Counted from the stretch's first letter, positions 28,590 through 37,893 are shown. The stretch is 64,000 nt of DNA from an uncultured Tateyamaria sp. (GCF_947503705.1 NZ_CANNES010000001.1:620001-684000), one strand, 5' to 3'. The notes: generated from the sequence alone by a model not told the origin. Numbers and translations: made by a program.

Positions 28590-29029
28590 GCAGCTTTGAT
28601 CTGTAAACCCTTTCGGGCCTCGACAATGCCCAATGCGGCCTGCGCCGCCTCGCGCCCTTTGGTCACGAAGTGGTCGGCATAGATACCCATGTGGTGGTCG
28701 GTTTCCTGAAAATGATGTGGCGTGAGCGATACCGACAGGATCGGGATGGCAGTCTTTAGTCCCACTTGCATCAGGCCTTCGACAACAGCAGACGCGACGA
28801 AATCATGCCGGTAGATGCCCCCATCGACCACAAGGGCAGCACAGGCGATAGCGGCGTAATGCCCTGTTTCCGCGAGGGTTTGCGCCATGAGTGGCATTTC
28901 AAAAGCGCCAGGCACGTCAAAGACGTCAACCTGAGCGGCGGGAATGATTTCTGTGAACCCTTTGTAGGCTTGATCCACGATGGCGGCGTGCCAGCGGGCT
29001 TTGACAAAGGCGAAACGGGTGTGTGTCAT
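28586..29029 (-). CDS. ribH: 6,7-dimethyl-8-ribityllumazine synthase (RibH2-like)
   Basis: A 147-residue enzyme joining 5-amino-6-ribitylamino-uracil with dihydroxybutanone phosphate, the penultimate step of riboflavin synthesis. Motifs: V-P-G-A-F-E-M-P near residue 43 and C-A-A-L-V-V-D-G-G-I-Y-R-H near 64. The phosphate loop has H-H-F-Q-E-T in place of the usual G-V-L-T-T-E-T type, as in RibH2-type enzymes of alphaproteobacteria. It stands alone under an FMN riboswitch, so it is probably a flavin-responsive paralogue, with another ribH elsewhere. Confidence 0.9.
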   Translation of the reverse strand: MTHTRFAFVKARWHAAIVDQAYKGFTEIIPAAQVDVFDVPGAFEMPLMAQTLAETGHYAAIACAALVVDGGIYRHDFVASAVVEGLMQVGLKTAIPILSVSLTPHHFQETDHHMGIYADHFVTKGREAAQAALGIVEARKGLQIKAA

Positions 29030-29110
29030 TGCAGTCTCCTTCAGGTTCAGACACGTCACCCAAGGCGATTGCGCACAGCGTTCCGCACCCTTTCGGGCGC
29101 GGGCCTGCAC

Positions 29111-29248
29111 GTTCTCTTTCATCCGGACTATGACCGTCGGCTCAGGCATCGCACCTGATCTGCTGGACCCCCGTCGGAACGGGGCGCTCGCGGGCTCATG
29201 GACTGTATCCACATACCGCCGGTGGGGAATTTCGCCCCGCCCTGAGAA
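29111..29248 (-). promoter_or_regulatory. FMN riboswitch (RFN element)
   Basis: On the minus strand the leader of ribH reads, in order, CAGGGCGGGG-GAAATTCCCCACCGGCGG, GAGCCCGCGAGCG, GCCGACGGTCATAG and TCCGGATGAAAGAGA, which are the conserved RFN segments. The 5' end is near 29248 and the last conserved bases near 29111. It lies about 80 nt upstream of the ribH ATG. Binding of FMN should reduce ribH expression. The + strand opposite this region is the upstream region of the PaiB-type gene. Confidence 0.94.
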
Positions 29249-29312
29249 CTGGGCCAACTTGCCAAGGCCCGTCCCAACAGGCAAGACGAACCTGACGTCG
29301 CAGGAGCACGAA

Positions 29313-29939
29313 ATGCATCCCAACCCGATTTTTCGTACACAGACTTTTGATCGCAACATCATCTTTGCCCGCGAACGCGCCTTTGGCGTTCTCGCGGTGA
29401 ATGGGGCGGACGGGCCGTTGTTGGCGCATGTGCCAGTTTTGGTCGACGAAACGGGTAGCTTTGTCGACATTCATCTGGTGCGCTCGAACCCCATCGCGCG
29501 GGCCTTGAAAGCCTCTGCACAGGCCAAGATCGCGATCAGCGGGCCGGACAGCTATATTTCGCCTGACTGGTACGATGTGCCCGATCAGGTGCCGACGTGG
29601 AACTATGTGGCCGTGCATCTTACCGGCACACTTGAGCGTCTGCCGCAGGAGCAGATGCGCGATATGCTGGATCGCCAGTCGGCGCATTTCGAGGACCAGT
29701 TGTTGCCCAAAACCCCTTGGAAAACCACCAAGATGACGCCCGAGGTGCTGGATAGCATGATGCGCCAGATTGCCCCGTTTCGCATGACGATTGAAGGCGT
29801 CGATGGCACCTGGAAGCTGAACCAGAACAAGCCCGATGAGGTGCGCCTGCGGGCGGCGGATCATGCGGACGCCTACGGGATGGGCAGCGAGACGGCGATC
29901 CTGTCAGCGTTGATGCGCGGGGCCGATGGACAGCCGTGA
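29313..29939 (+). CDS. FMN-binding negative transcriptional regulator (PaiB family)
   Basis: A 208-residue flavin-binding protein of the PaiB type. It has M-H-P-N-P-I-F at the N-terminus, a F-G-V-L-A-V-N region, W-Y-D-V-P-D-Q-V-P-T-W-N-Y near residue 88, and a C-terminal W-K-L-N-Q-N-K-P segment typical of the family. PaiB proteins have the split-barrel flavin fold and are described as regulators in Bacillus, but DNA binding is not evident here. ATG 29313 has GGAG at 29303. It is divergent from the ribH riboswitch, a flavin-related neighbourhood. Confidence 0.84.
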   Translation: MHPNPIFRTQTFDRNIIFARERAFGVLAVNGADGPLLAHVPVLVDETGSFVDIHLVRSNPIARALKASAQAKIAISGPDSYISPDWYDVPDQVPTWNYVAVHLTGTLERLPQEQMRDMLDRQSAHFEDQLLPKTPWKTTKMTPEVLDSMMRQIAPFRMTIEGVDGTWKLNQNKPDEVRLRAADHADAYGMGSETAILSALMRGADGQP

Positions 29940-29978
29940 TCCCTCTGTTAGGGTTGCGCAAATTTCAGGGGATATGAC

Positions 29979-30587
29979 ATGAAACTCTACCACTCGCCCG
30001 CCTCGCCCTTTGTTCGCAAAGTCGTTGTCTTGCTTTATGAATTGGAGAAGACGGAGGCCGTGGAGCTTGCCACGATCACCACAACGGCGATGGCGTCGGA
30101 TGCAAGCCTGATGGCCGCGAATCCCCTTGCCCGCATTCCTGCACTTGAGCGGCCTGAGGGTGTGACACTCTATGACAGTCGGGTCATTACAACCTACCTG
30201 GACGACCTGTTTGAGGGAGGTATGTACCCGTCGGGGGCCAGTCGTTGGGAGGTCATGACGCTGGAGGCCACGGGCGACGGGTTGATGGATAGTGCCGTGT
30301 CCATGGTTTACGAGATCCGCTTGCGCGATCCGGCCCACCAGTCCGAGGCATGGATCGAGGCGCAATGGGCCAAGGTGGAGCGGGCGCTGGATGCGCTGAA
30401 CACCCGTTGGATGGGGCATTTGTCCGGGCCGGTGAGCATGGGTCATATTTCCGTCGCCTGTGCGCTTGGCTATCTGGATTTCCGGCACGATGCGCGGGGC
30501 TGGCGGCAGGGTCGCGAGGCGCTGGCGAGCTGGTATGAAGGCTTTGCGGCGCGACCCTCGATGGTGGCGACCGATCCTACGGCGTGA
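29979..30587 (+). CDS. Glutathione S-transferase family protein
   Basis: A 202-residue cytosolic transferase. The N-terminal thioredoxin-like domain has S-P-A-S-P-F-V-R-K-V at the glutathione site, followed by N-P-L-A-R-I-P-A-L and D-S-R-V-I-T-T-Y-L, then a helical C-terminal domain. These match general bacterial GSTs; the substrate is unknown. It lies 39 nt after the PaiB-type gene and may share its transcript. Confidence 0.85.
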   Translation: MKLYHSPASPFVRKVVVLLYELEKTEAVELATITTTAMASDASLMAANPLARIPALERPEGVTLYDSRVITTYLDDLFEGGMYPSGASRWEVMTLEATGDGLMDSAVSMVYEIRLRDPAHQSEAWIEAQWAKVERALDALNTRWMGHLSGPVSMGHISVACALGYLDFRHDARGWRQGREALASWYEGFAARPSMVATDPTA

Positions 30588-30932
30588 CCGCGTGACAGGT
30601 CCGGGGCGCAACGTTCGGTGCCCCAATGACGCCGATTTGCCCAAGACGTCGCGAATCGTAGGTTAGCGCCAATAAAACAAGGCTGCGGGGGCAGACACCA
30701 CCCGTGCACCATCTGTACACCGCTTTACAGCACAACCCGCGTTTAACGCAGCGTACGTCCCTGAGTCTTATCAAATGGTTAAACAAGCCCCCTGCGACCA
30801 CTTGCGCCAGTTTGCGCGCTGGACGTGGGGGCATCACCCCGCTAGATAGCTCTGATAATTGCCGTTCGTTCGTCGCGCGGCACGCTATCTTATTGGCCCG
30901 TTCCGGGTCGCAGGAAACTGGAGAAGTCCCCC
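30588..30932 (+). other. 345-bp intergenic region upstream of petABC
   Basis: No coding ORF is supported here. It should hold the petABC promoter and operator. A GATAAT at 30852-30857 could serve as a -10 element, but no good -35 at 17-bp spacing is visible, so a promoter is not assigned. A GGAG ribosome site at 30920-30923 serves the GTG start of petA. A binding site for PetR might lie here, but I cannot point to one. Confidence 0.45.
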
Positions 30933-31496
30933 GTGTCCCACGCAGAAGAAGAACACGAAGGCACTCGGCGCGATTTTCTGTACTACGCCACTGGTGGTGC
31001 TGGTGCAGTGGCCGCTGGTGCCGCGGTTTGGCCCCTGGTCAACCAGATGAACCCTTCGGCCGACGTTTTGGCCCTGTCCTCGATTGTCGTCGATGTGAGC
31101 AGCCTGGACCCGGGCACGCAGCTGACTGTGAAATGGCTGGGCAAGCCTGTTTTCATCCGTCGTCGGTCGGCGGATGAGATCGAAGAAGCCCGTGCCGTTG
31201 CCGTATCTGATCTGCCGGATCAGGGTGCCGAGAACGCAAACGCACCCGCAGGTGCCGATGCGTCCGACGAAAACCGGACCTTGGACGAAGCAGGCGAGTG
31301 GCTGGTGATGATGGGCGTCTGTACGCACCTGGGCTGTGTGCCTTTGGGTGATGCGGGCGACTTTGGTGGCTGGTTCTGTCCGTGCCACGGCTCGCACTAC
31401 GACACGGCTGGCCGCATCCGGAAGGGTCCCGCGCCCACCAACCTGCCGGTGCCTGTCGCGACATTCCTCGACGCTACCACGATTCAACTCGGTTAA
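30933..31496 (+). CDS. petA: Ubiquinol-cytochrome c reductase iron-sulfur (Rieske) subunit
   Basis: A 187-residue Rieske protein of the cytochrome bc1 complex. It has a Tat-type R-R-D-F-L-Y motif (residues 12-17) next to one membrane anchor helix (about 20-37). The 2Fe-2S ligands are Cys130/His132 (C-T-H-L-G-C) and Cys149/His152 (C-P-C-H-G-S), with a disulfide pair Cys135/Cys151. It passes electrons from ubiquinol to cytochrome c1. GTG start at 30933 with GGAG 9 nt upstream. First gene of petABC. Confidence 0.96.
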   Translation: MSHAEEEHEGTRRDFLYYATGGAGAVAAGAAVWPLVNQMNPSADVLALSSIVVDVSSLDPGTQLTVKWLGKPVFIRRRSADEIEEARAVAVSDLPDQGAENANAPAGADASDENRTLDEAGEWLVMMGVCTHLGCVPLGDAGDFGGWFCPCHGSHYDTAGRIRKGPAPTNLPVPVATFLDATTIQLG

Positions 31497-31511
31497 GGGA
31501 GAGAAAAGCCT

Positions 31512-32855
31512 ATGTCTGGAATTCCTCACGACCATTACGAACCCAAGGCCGCCTGGGAAAAGGGCCTGGCCAAGCGGTTGCCCGTTGTCGGGCTGATGTA
31601 TGACACCCTGATGATCCCCACGCCCAAGAACCTGAACTGGATGTGGATCTGGGGCATCGTTCTGACCTTCTGTCTGGCGCTGCAGATCATCACCGGCATC
31701 GTTCTGGCGATGCATTATACGCCACATGTCGATCTTGCCTTTGGCTCGATCGAGCACATCATGCGGAACGTGAATGGCGGCGCGATGTTGCGTTACCTGC
31801 ACATGAACGGTGCTTCGCTTTTCTTTGTGGCGGTCTATGCCCACATTTTCCGGGGTCTGTATTACGGGTCCTACAAAGCGCCGCGTGAGATCACATGGAT
31901 CATCGGGATGCTCATCTATCTGTTGATGATGGGTACTGCGTTCATGGGCTACGTTCTGCCTTGGGGCCAAATGTCCTTCTGGGGTGCGACCGTGATCACC
32001 GGCCTCTTTGGTGCGATCCCCTTCATCGGTGAAGCGTTGCAAACATGGCTCTTGGGCGGGCCTGCCGTGGACAATGCCACGCTGAACCGCTTCTTCAGCC
32101 TGCACTATCTGCTGCCTTTCGTGATTGCCGGTCTTGTGATCCTGCACATCTGGGCCTTCCACACCACGGGCAACAACAACCCGACCGGTGTTGACGTGCG
32201 TCGCACATCGAAGGAAGACGCGGAAAAAGACACGCTGCCCTTCTGGCCCTACTTTGTGATCAAGGATCTGTTTGCGCTGGCCCTGATCCTGGTGGTGTTC
32301 TTTGCGGTGGTGGGCTTTATGCCGAACTATCTGGGTCACCCCGATAACTACATCGAGGCCAACGCCCTGGCCACTCCAGCCCACATCGTTCCAGAATGGT
32401 ACTTCCTGCCTTTCTACGCGATCCTGCGGGCCTTTGACGGCGACGTCTGGGTGGTCATCGCGGCCAGCTTCCTCACCGGGGGCATCATCGACGCCAAGTT
32501 CTTTGGTGTGGTTGCGATGTTTGGTGCGATCGTTGTGATGGCGCTGGTGCCATGGCTCGACACGTCGTCGGTCCGCTCCGGTCGCTACCGTCCGATGTTC
32601 AAGTGGTGGTTCTGGATCTTTGTGGTGAACTTTGTGGTTCTGACCTGGGTTGGCGCAATGCCTGCCGAAGGGATTTACCCCTACATCGCCCTCATCGGTT
32701 CGACATATTGGTTTGCCTACTTCCTGGTGATCCTGCCCCTGTTGGGTGTGCTGGAGAAGCCGGACGCGCAGCCTGATACCATCGAAGAAGACTTTGCCGC
32801 AACTGTTGCTGGTGACGATGCGGGTTCTGCCCCCTCGGCCCAGCCTGCGGAATAA
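31512..32855 (+). CDS. petB: Cytochrome b of the bc1 complex
   Basis: A 447-residue membrane protein with eight predicted helices that holds hemes bL and bH and the quinol-oxidising and quinone-reducing sites. The N-terminal W-M-W-I-W-G-I region and the P-E-W-Y motif (Qo site, [15 protein letters not shown]) near residue 295 are diagnostic, as is the fused long form in purple and marine alphaproteobacteria. It follows petA by 15 nt and precedes petC by 13 nt. Confidence 0.97.
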   Translation: MSGIPHDHYEPKAAWEKGLAKRLPVVGLMYDTLMIPTPKNLNWMWIWGIVLTFCLALQIITGIVLAMHYTPHVDLAFGSIEHIMRNVNGGAMLRYLHMNGASLFFVAVYAHIFRGLYYGSYKAPREITWIIGMLIYLLMMGTAFMGYVLPWGQMSFWGATVITGLFGAIPFIGEALQTWLLGGPAVDNATLNRFFSLHYLLPFVIAGLVILHIWAFHTTGNNNPTGVDVRRTSKEDAEKDTLPFWPYFVIKDLFALALILVVFFAVVGFMPNYLGHPDNYIEANALATPAHIVPEWYFLPFYAILRAFDGDVWVVIAASFLTGGIIDAKFFGVVAMFGAIVVMALVPWLDTSSVRSGRYRPMFKWWFWIFVVNFVVLTWVGAMPAEGIYPYIALIGSTYWFAYFLVILPLLGVLEKPDAQPDTIEEDFAATVAGDDAGSAPSAQPAE

Positions 32856-32868
32856 GGAGAGACTGCAG

Positions 32869-33714
32869 ATGTTGAAGAAACTTGCAGCAAGCATGGTGGC
32901 GGCGTTCGCGCTGACCACCGGTGCCTTCGCCGCCGGCGGTGCCGGGAAAGTCGAGAATATCGACTTCTCCTTTGACGGCCCTTTCGGTTCTTATGATCAG
33001 AACCAGTTGCAGCGTGGCTTGCAAATCTACACCGAGATTTGCGCCGCCTGTCACGGGTTGAAGTTTGTCCCTATCCGGACGTTGGCCGATGAAGGCGGGC
33101 CGCACCTGCCCGAGGATCAGGTTCGTGCCTATGCGGCGTTCTACGAGGTCTTTGACCCCGAACTGGACGATTTCCGCCCGGCCACGCCCAATGATCACTT
33201 CCCGGCCTCGAACCTGGAAAATGCGCCTGACCTGAGCCTGATGGCCAAGGCCCGTGCCGGTTTCCATGGCCCCTATGGTCTGGGTATCAACCAGTTGATG
33301 AACGGCATCGGTGGCGCGGAATACATCGCCTCGCTGCTGAATGGATACGTTGATCCCCCGTCTTGTGCGCCTGAAGATTTTGACGGCTATTACAACCAGA
33401 CCTTTGGGGCTGGTGGCTATCCAGAAGAGTGCCTGGACGAAAAGGGCAAGCACAAGTACCCCGGCAGCTGGATTGCCATGGCGCCACCGCTCTGGGGGGA
33501 TGATGTGGAATTTGCGGATGGTCATGCGACCGACCTGCACCACTTGTCCGAGGACGTGGCTGCTTTCCTTATGTGGACGGCAGAGCCCAAGATGATGGCG
33601 CGCAAGCAAGCCGGCTTTGTCGGTGTTGTGTTCCTGACCATTCTGTCGGTGCTGCTGTACCTGACGAACAAGCGCCTGTGGGCGCCGGTCAAGGCCCGCT
33701 ACAAGAAGAAGTAA
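32869..33714 (+). CDS. petC: Cytochrome c1 of the bc1 complex
   Basis: A 281-residue heme protein. Signal peptide residues 1-22, heme-binding motif C58-A-A-C61-H62, and a C-terminal membrane anchor ([13 protein letters not shown]) ending in a basic tail. A Cys pair near residues 165-190 (S-C-A-P and E-E-C-L) resembles the disulfide of bacterial c1. I choose ATG 32869; the open frame back to 32746 lies inside petB. Last gene of the operon, with a terminator after it. Confidence 0.95.
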   Translation: MLKKLAASMVAAFALTTGAFAAGGAGKVENIDFSFDGPFGSYDQNQLQRGLQIYTEICAACHGLKFVPIRTLADEGGPHLPEDQVRAYAAFYEVFDPELDDFRPATPNDHFPASNLENAPDLSLMAKARAGFHGPYGLGINQLMNGIGGAEYIASLLNGYVDPPSCAPEDFDGYYNQTFGAGGYPEECLDEKGKHKYPGSWIAMAPPLWGDDVEFADGHATDLHHLSEDVAAFLMWTAEPKMMARKQAGFVGVVFLTILSVLLYLTNKRLWAPVKARYKKK

Positions 33715-33738
33715 GCGATTTTTCGATTGCTGATGTTG

Positions 33739-33769
33739 CAAGCCCTGCCATCTGGCGGGGCTTGTTCGT
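33739..33769 (+). terminator. Rho-independent terminator of petABC
   Basis: CAAGCCCTGCCA pairs with TGGCGGGGCTTG (33739-33750 and 33753-33764, one T-G wobble) with a 2-nt loop, followed by a T-rich tail (TTCGTTTT). It lies 24 nt after petC. Confidence 0.82.
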
Positions 33770-33777
33770 TTTCGGGG

Positions 33778-33807
33778 TGGCGGACGACACGTCCGCCTTA
33801 CGGGGAT
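33778..33807 (+). repeat. Intergenic hairpin repeat, copy 1
   Basis: A 30-nt unit with stem GGCGGACG / CGTCCGCC around an ACA loop, then TTACGG. Its inverted partner at 33921-33950 matches 27 of 30 positions. The two stem differences are compensatory. Family not named; see the findings. Confidence 0.8.
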
Positions 33808-33842
33808 GTGCGGTGGACCATTGGGCTGTGGATGTTGGCGTG

Positions 33843-33892
33843 CGGAGGGGGCCAGCCCCCGCGCTGAGCGCCCCCCGGGTTTTATTAGAACA
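33843..33892. repeat. GC-rich intergenic repeat-like segment
   Basis: A run with GGGGGCCAGCCCCCG, then CCCCCCGGG and an AT-rich tail (TTTTATT). Its layout resembles the sequence at 51972-52014 that hosts the mobile element, with GCCCCC, a spacer and CCCCCGGGAGTATTT. They could be two members of one dispersed family; similarity is of pattern rather than exact sequence. Confidence 0.45.
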
Positions 33893-33920
33893 GAGAATTC
33901 GGGACGCAGCGGTCTTCGTG

Positions 33921-33950
33921 ATCTCCGTAAGGCGGAGGTGTCCTCCGCCA
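33921..33950 (-). repeat. Intergenic hairpin repeat, copy 2 (inverted)
   Basis: Reverse-complement partner of copy 1, with stem GGCGGAGG / CCTCCGCC, loop ACA and TTACGG on the minus strand. It ends 4 nt before the mtaB stop codon on the same strand. The pair could also fold into a larger structure spanning about 170 nt. Confidence 0.8.
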
Positions 33951-33954
33951 TCGC

Positions 33955-35202
33955 TTAGACCTGGAGCTGCGTTTCGGTGTGGTTGGCGATCTTTGCAGTC
34001 ACGATCTGCCCTTCGGGTTGTGGGGTTCGGAAGGTGGTTTCCGTGAACTGCGCCGTGCGCCCCATATGGGGATTTTCCATCAGTACCTGATGGGTGCGAC
34101 CCACTTGCGCGCTCAGATGCCGCGCCACCTGCCGCGCACCCGCGGCGCGCAGCTGTGCGGCCCGTTCCTTGATCGCGCCGCCATGCACTTGCGGCATGCG
34201 CGCTGCCGGTGTGCCAGGGCGGGGCGAGTAGGGGAAGACATGCAGCCAGGTCAGATCGCAGTCCTCGACCAGCTTGAGTGAATTGGCGAAATGCGCCTCG
34301 GTCTCTGTCGGGAAGCCCGCGATGATGTCCGCGCCAAACGTCATGTCAGGCCGAAGCCTCCGCGCCTCTTGCGCAAAGCGGATCGCGTTGTCGCGCAGGT
34401 GCCGCCGTTTCATTCGCTTGAGGATCAGGTCGTCGCCGTGTTGCAGCGACAGGTGCAGGTGTGGCATCAGCCGCGCCTCGGTCGCAATGGCCTGCATCAG
34501 CGCTTCGTCCACCTCGATCGAGTCGATTGAACTGATCCTGAGGCGGGGCAGATCTGGCACCAGTTTCAGGATACGGATCACCAGATCGCCAAGCTTGGGC
34601 TCTGACGGCAGGTCTGCGCCCCAAGATGTCAGGTCAACGCCCGTCAGCACCACCTCGTTGAATCCACGATCCACCAGCCGCTTGATCTGATCCACCACCA
34701 CGCCTGCTGGGACGGAGCGCGAATTGCCCCGACCGTACGGAATGATGCAGAACGTGCAGCGGTGATCGCATCCGTTCTGGACCTGCACATAAGCCCGCGA
34801 ACGCGTGCCAAAGCCATCGATCAGGTGGCCGGCGGTCTCTGTCACTGACATGATGTCGTCGACTTGTACGGGTTCGGTGCCAAAATCACCGGCGAGGCCC
34901 GCCCAAGTACTCGCCTGCATCTTTTCAGTGTTGCCGATGACGGCGTCCACCTCCTCCATATTGGCAAAGGTGTCGGGTTCGGTCTGCGCGGCGCAGCCTG
35001 TTACGATCAGTTTGGCGGCCGGGTGAGAGCGCCGCAGCTTGCGGATATCCTGGCGGGCCTTGCGCACTGCCTCTGCTGTCACGGCGCAGGTGTTGATTAC
35101 GACGGTGTTGTCCAGACCTGCAGAGGCGGCCAGCTCTTCCATTGCCTTCGTCTCGTAGGCGTTCAGGCGGCAGCCGTGATTCGAAAAGATGGGCGCGGTC
35201 AT
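33955..35202 (-). CDS. mtaB: tRNA t6A37 methylthiotransferase
   Basis: A 415-residue radical-SAM enzyme that adds a methylthio group to N6-threonylcarbamoyladenosine-37 of ANN-decoding tRNAs. N-terminal UPF0004 domain with H-G-C-R-L-N-A-Y-E, radical-SAM motif C-D-H-R-C-T-F-C near residue 145, and a C-terminal TRAM-like segment. Shorter relatives include MiaB and RimO; the H-G-C-R-L-N start favours MtaB. It overlaps dapF by 4 nt (ATGA-type junction). Confidence 0.92.
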   Translation of the reverse strand: MTAPIFSNHGCRLNAYETKAMEELAASAGLDNTVVINTCAVTAEAVRKARQDIRKLRRSHPAAKLIVTGCAAQTEPDTFANMEEVDAVIGNTEKMQASTWAGLAGDFGTEPVQVDDIMSVTETAGHLIDGFGTRSRAYVQVQNGCDHRCTFCIIPYGRGNSRSVPAGVVVDQIKRLVDRGFNEVVLTGVDLTSWGADLPSEPKLGDLVIRILKLVPDLPRLRISSIDSIEVDEALMQAIATEARLMPHLHLSLQHGDDLILKRMKRRHLRDNAIRFAQEARRLRPDMTFGADIIAGFPTETEAHFANSLKLVEDCDLTWLHVFPYSPRPGTPAARMPQVHGGAIKERAAQLRAAGARQVARHLSAQVGRTHQVLMENPHMGRTAQFTETTFRTPQPEGQIVTAKIANHTETQLQV

Positions 35203-36038
35203 AGGTTGTCCAGAAATGCCCGGGTCAGGACCCCGTCAAAGACATGGGCCGTGGGCCCGGCCATCCAGACGCCGTCATCACGCCAGTCGATGTGCAAAGT
35301 CCCGCCATCCAGGTCGATCCGTACTTTGCGCCCGGTCAGGCCAAGACGCGCCGCCGCAACCGCAGTGGCGCAAGACGAAGAACCGGAGGCCAGCGTAATC
35401 CCCGTGCCCCTTTCCCAGACCCGCATGCGGATATGATCTGGGCCGATGACTTGGGCGAATTGCACGTTGGTCCGCTCAGGAAAAAGGGGGTGATGTTCTA
35501 TCGTGGGGCCACGGGCGGCGAGATCAATCGCCTCGACATCCGCCACAAAGAACGTGCAGTGGGGGTTGCCCATGCCGGTCGCAACAGGTGCGCCATCAAT
35601 GGGCAGGGCCTCTATGTCAACATCCTGGGCCAGTGGGATGCTCTGCCAGTCCAACACGGGCAGCCCCATGTTGACAGCCGTCGTACCGTCCGGCTGTTGC
35701 ACTGCGCTCAGCGCACCACGGCCAGTGATTGTGATGTCGAGGGTTGTCTTGCCGCTTTGCCCCATCTCACGGGCTGCAATGCAGCGGGTGGCGTTGCCAC
35801 AGGCAGCCGATTGCGAACCATCAGCGTTGTAGAACGTGATCGTCAGGTCGGCCCCATCCGAGATCACGGCAAGCTGGTCAAAACCTACGCCGCGATGTCG
35901 ATCCGCCAGGGCCCGTACGAGGGCTTCGGTCACCGAAACATCAGACACACGCGTATCGACCACGACAAAGTCGTTACCCAGCCCATGCATTTTCATGAAG
36001 GGCCAATCAGAGGAGGATTGATCGCGCATGGCGCGCAT
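35199..36038 (-). CDS. dapF: Diaminopimelate epimerase
   Basis: A 279-residue cofactor-independent epimerase converting LL- to meso-diaminopimelate for lysine and peptidoglycan. The two catalytic Cys are in [10 protein letters not shown] and [16 protein letters not shown] marks the N-terminal fold. Start choice is open: ATG 36038 has AGGG about 4 nt before it, ATG 36029 and 35996 are in frame alternatives, and the opening to 36116 is less likely. mtaB follows directly. Confidence 0.93.
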   Translation of the reverse strand: MRAMRDQSSSDWPFMKMHGLGNDFVVVDTRVSDVSVTEALVRALADRHRGVGFDQLAVISDGADLTITFYNADGSQSAACGNATRCIAAREMGQSGKTTLDITITGRGALSAVQQPDGTTAVNMGLPVLDWQSIPLAQDVDIEALPIDGAPVATGMGNPHCTFFVADVEAIDLAARGPTIEHHPLFPERTNVQFAQVIGPDHIRMRVWERGTGITLASGSSSCATAVAAARLGLTGRKVRIDLDGGTLHIDWRDDGVWMAGPTAHVFDGVLTRAFLDNL

Positions 36039-36135
36039 ATAGCCCTGCACATCAAATGAATCCAGTATGTCGCAGAGAAACCTTCGGCTTTTGGGTTGAC
36101 GCTGTGCGCGACCCAATCTAATTGAGCCGCTTAGT

Positions 36136-36211
36136 GGGCCGTTAGCTCAGTTGGTAGAGCAACTGACTTTTAATCAGTGGGTCGCAGGTTCGAACCCTGC
36201 ACGGCTCACCA
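36136..36211 (+). tRNA. tRNA-Lys (anticodon TTT)
   Basis: A complete 76-nt cloverleaf including an encoded CCA (36209-36211). Acceptor stem GGGCCGT / ACGGCTC (one G-T pair), D arm with TTAGCTCAGTTGGTAGAGC, anticodon stem ACTGA / TCAGT with loop CTTTTAA giving anticodon TTT, and T arm GCAGG-TTCGAAC-CCTGC. It sits between the divergent dapF and the hpa cluster. Confidence 0.97.
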
Positions 36212-36231
36212 CTGACACAAAATCTGTCATA

Positions 36232-37032
36232 CTAATCAAAGCGTAGGGTAACCGTGCCGAAACTGCCGAAATCGGCGTCGATGTGCGCGCCAGACGGGCA
36301 TTCGACGGGCCGGATGAAACTGCCTGACAGGATGATCTGACCGGGCGCGATGCTTTGACCGTATTGCGCCATGCGCCGCGCCAGCCAAACCACGCTTTGC
36401 ACCGGATCGTTCAGCACGCCGGCACCCAGCCCCGTTTCCTCGACCACGCCGTTGCGCGACGTGATCGCCCCAACCCAGCGCAAATCAAAGGTGTCGGGGC
36501 TGTGGCGCATATCACCAAGCACTACGCCCGCATTGGCCGCATTATCGCTGATTGTGTCAACGACGGTGCGGGCCTTGCCTGTGGCGGGGTCGGTCCGCTG
36601 GATGCGAGTGTCGAGGATTTCCAAGGTGGGCGCCACATAGTCGGTGGCAGCCAGTACATCATCGCGCGTCACGTCCGCGCCACCGATGGCTGATTTCATC
36701 ACAAAAGCGATTTCCGCCTCGACCCGAGGTTGGATGAACCGTCCATTGGGTACCGTGGCACCATGGGCAAACAGCATATCATCAAAGAGGATGCCGCTGT
36801 CGGGGATGTCGATGTTCAGCGCGCTTTGCATCGCCTTGGAGGTCAGCCCGATTTTCCACCCGATCACGCGACTCCCTGCGGCCAGCTTGGCCTCAAGAAT
36901 CGCGTTTTGCACGGCATAGGCGTCGTCCATTCCCATCTCGGGATGTCGCAACGACAATAGGCCAATCTGTTGGCCGGTAGCCTCGGCGTTCAACAGATCG
37001 GTGGCCGCGCGGGCGTGGTCCCCGGGCGTCAT
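36232..37032 (-). CDS. hpaH: 2-oxo-hept-4-ene-1,7-dioate hydratase
   Basis: A 266-residue hydratase of the homoprotocatechuate meta-cleavage pathway, belonging to the same fold as MhpD and the FAH family. G-W-K-I-G-L-T-S-K-A-M-Q near residue 60, the acidic P-R-V-E-A-E-I-A-F and a C-terminal G-S-F segment are typical. Overlaps hpaG by 4 nt, last gene of hpaFEDGH on this strand. It hydrates the dienoate made by HpaG. Confidence 0.87.
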   Translation of the reverse strand: MTPGDHARAATDLLNAEATGQQIGLLSLRHPEMGMDDAYAVQNAILEAKLAAGSRVIGWKIGLTSKAMQSALNIDIPDSGILFDDMLFAHGATVPNGRFIQPRVEAEIAFVMKSAIGGADVTRDDVLAATDYVAPTLEILDTRIQRTDPATGKARTVVDTISDNAANAGVVLGDMRHSPDTFDLRWVGAITSRNGVVEETGLGAGVLNDPVQSVVWLARRMAQYGQSIAPGQIILSGSFIRPVECPSGAHIDADFGSFGTVTLRFD

Positions 37033-37880
37033 GTCATTTCGTCCTCGACGGTGTTGCGCAGGGTACCAATACCGTTCACCTCAACCTCCACCACGTCGCC
37101 GGGTGTCAGGTACCGCGGTGGGTCAAAGCGTGCGCCCGCGCCCGTGGGCGTGCCGGTAATGATGATGTCTCCGGGCATCAGTGTCATAAAGGTCGAGATA
37201 TATTCAATCTCGCGCCGAATCGGGAACATCATCCGGCTTAGCGTGTCGTCTTGTCGGACCTCGCCGTTCACCCGGGTAATGATCCGCGCATCGTCCAGTT
37301 GGTCTGCATCGGTAAAGGGAACGAGCCAAGGCCCGATGGCCCCCGAATTGTCCCAGTTCTTGCCCTGCGTCACGTTGAATTTGGCGTGGCGCACCCAATC
37401 CCGGATCGTCCCCTCATTGCAGATCGTGAGTGCTGCGATGTGGTCATAAGCGTCGGCTTGGGCGATCCGCCGTCCTGCCTTACCAATGACAATGGCCACC
37501 TCGCCCTCGTAATCCAGCGTATGGTTTTCCGGGGGGCGGATCAGCGGCCGGTTGTGACCTGTGAAGCCGCTGGCAAAGCGGGGAAACAGGGACATGTATT
37601 TGGGTTGTTCGCTGCCGTCTTTGTATTCCGCATTCCGGTCGGGGAAATTCACGCCGACACAAAGAATGCGGGGGGCGTTGGGCAGCACCATTTCAAACTC
37701 GACGTCGGTATGTGTAACGCGCCGGTCCGTGGCGTCGGCAAGGGAGCTGAGGCCGCCCGCCTTGATCACATCAAGCAGGGTCGGCCATTGCGGAAACAAT
37801 TCGTTCAACGCGACCACCCCGGCGTCGGTGACCGCGCCATAATAAGTCTGTCCATCGCTGGAATAGGTGGCAAAACGCAT
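37029..37880 (-). CDS. hpaG: Fumarylacetoacetate hydrolase-family decarboxylase/isomerase (HpaG-like)
   Basis: A 283-residue FAH-fold enzyme, with metal-binding E-G-E-V-A-I-V-I-G near residue 127 and T-Q-G-K-N-W-D near 170. The pathway context supports 5-oxopent-3-ene-1,2,5-tricarboxylate decarboxylase / 2-hydroxyhepta-2,4-dienedioate isomerase activity. In enteric bacteria HpaG is a two-domain fusion; this protein is the length of one domain, so the second half-reaction may be done elsewhere or by this one enzyme. FAH-family members are easily misassigned without context. Confidence 0.75.
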   Translation of the reverse strand: MRFATYSSDGQTYYGAVTDAGVVALNELFPQWPTLLDVIKAGGLSSLADATDRRVTHTDVEFEMVLPNAPRILCVGVNFPDRNAEYKDGSEQPKYMSLFPRFASGFTGHNRPLIRPPENHTLDYEGEVAIVIGKAGRRIAQADAYDHIAALTICNEGTIRDWVRHAKFNVTQGKNWDNSGAIGPWLVPFTDADQLDDARIITRVNGEVRQDDTLSRMMFPIRREIEYISTFMTLMPGDIIITGTPTGAGARFDPPRYLTPGDVVEVEVNGIGTLRNTVEDEMT

Positions 37881-37893
37881 CTTTATTGCTCCT

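Noticed and set aside
30885-32918. 677-codon open frame antisense to petA and petB
   Set aside because: It is a shadow of the highly biased codon use of petAB; no ribosome site, no domain, and composition follows the other strand.
32692-33951. 419-codon frame antisense to petC and beyond
   Set aside because: Same cause, shadow of petC; no family motif.
36136-36232. tRNA-Lys as an integration site for the hpa cluster
   Set aside because: No direct repeat of the tRNA 3' end was seen downstream and no integrase is near.
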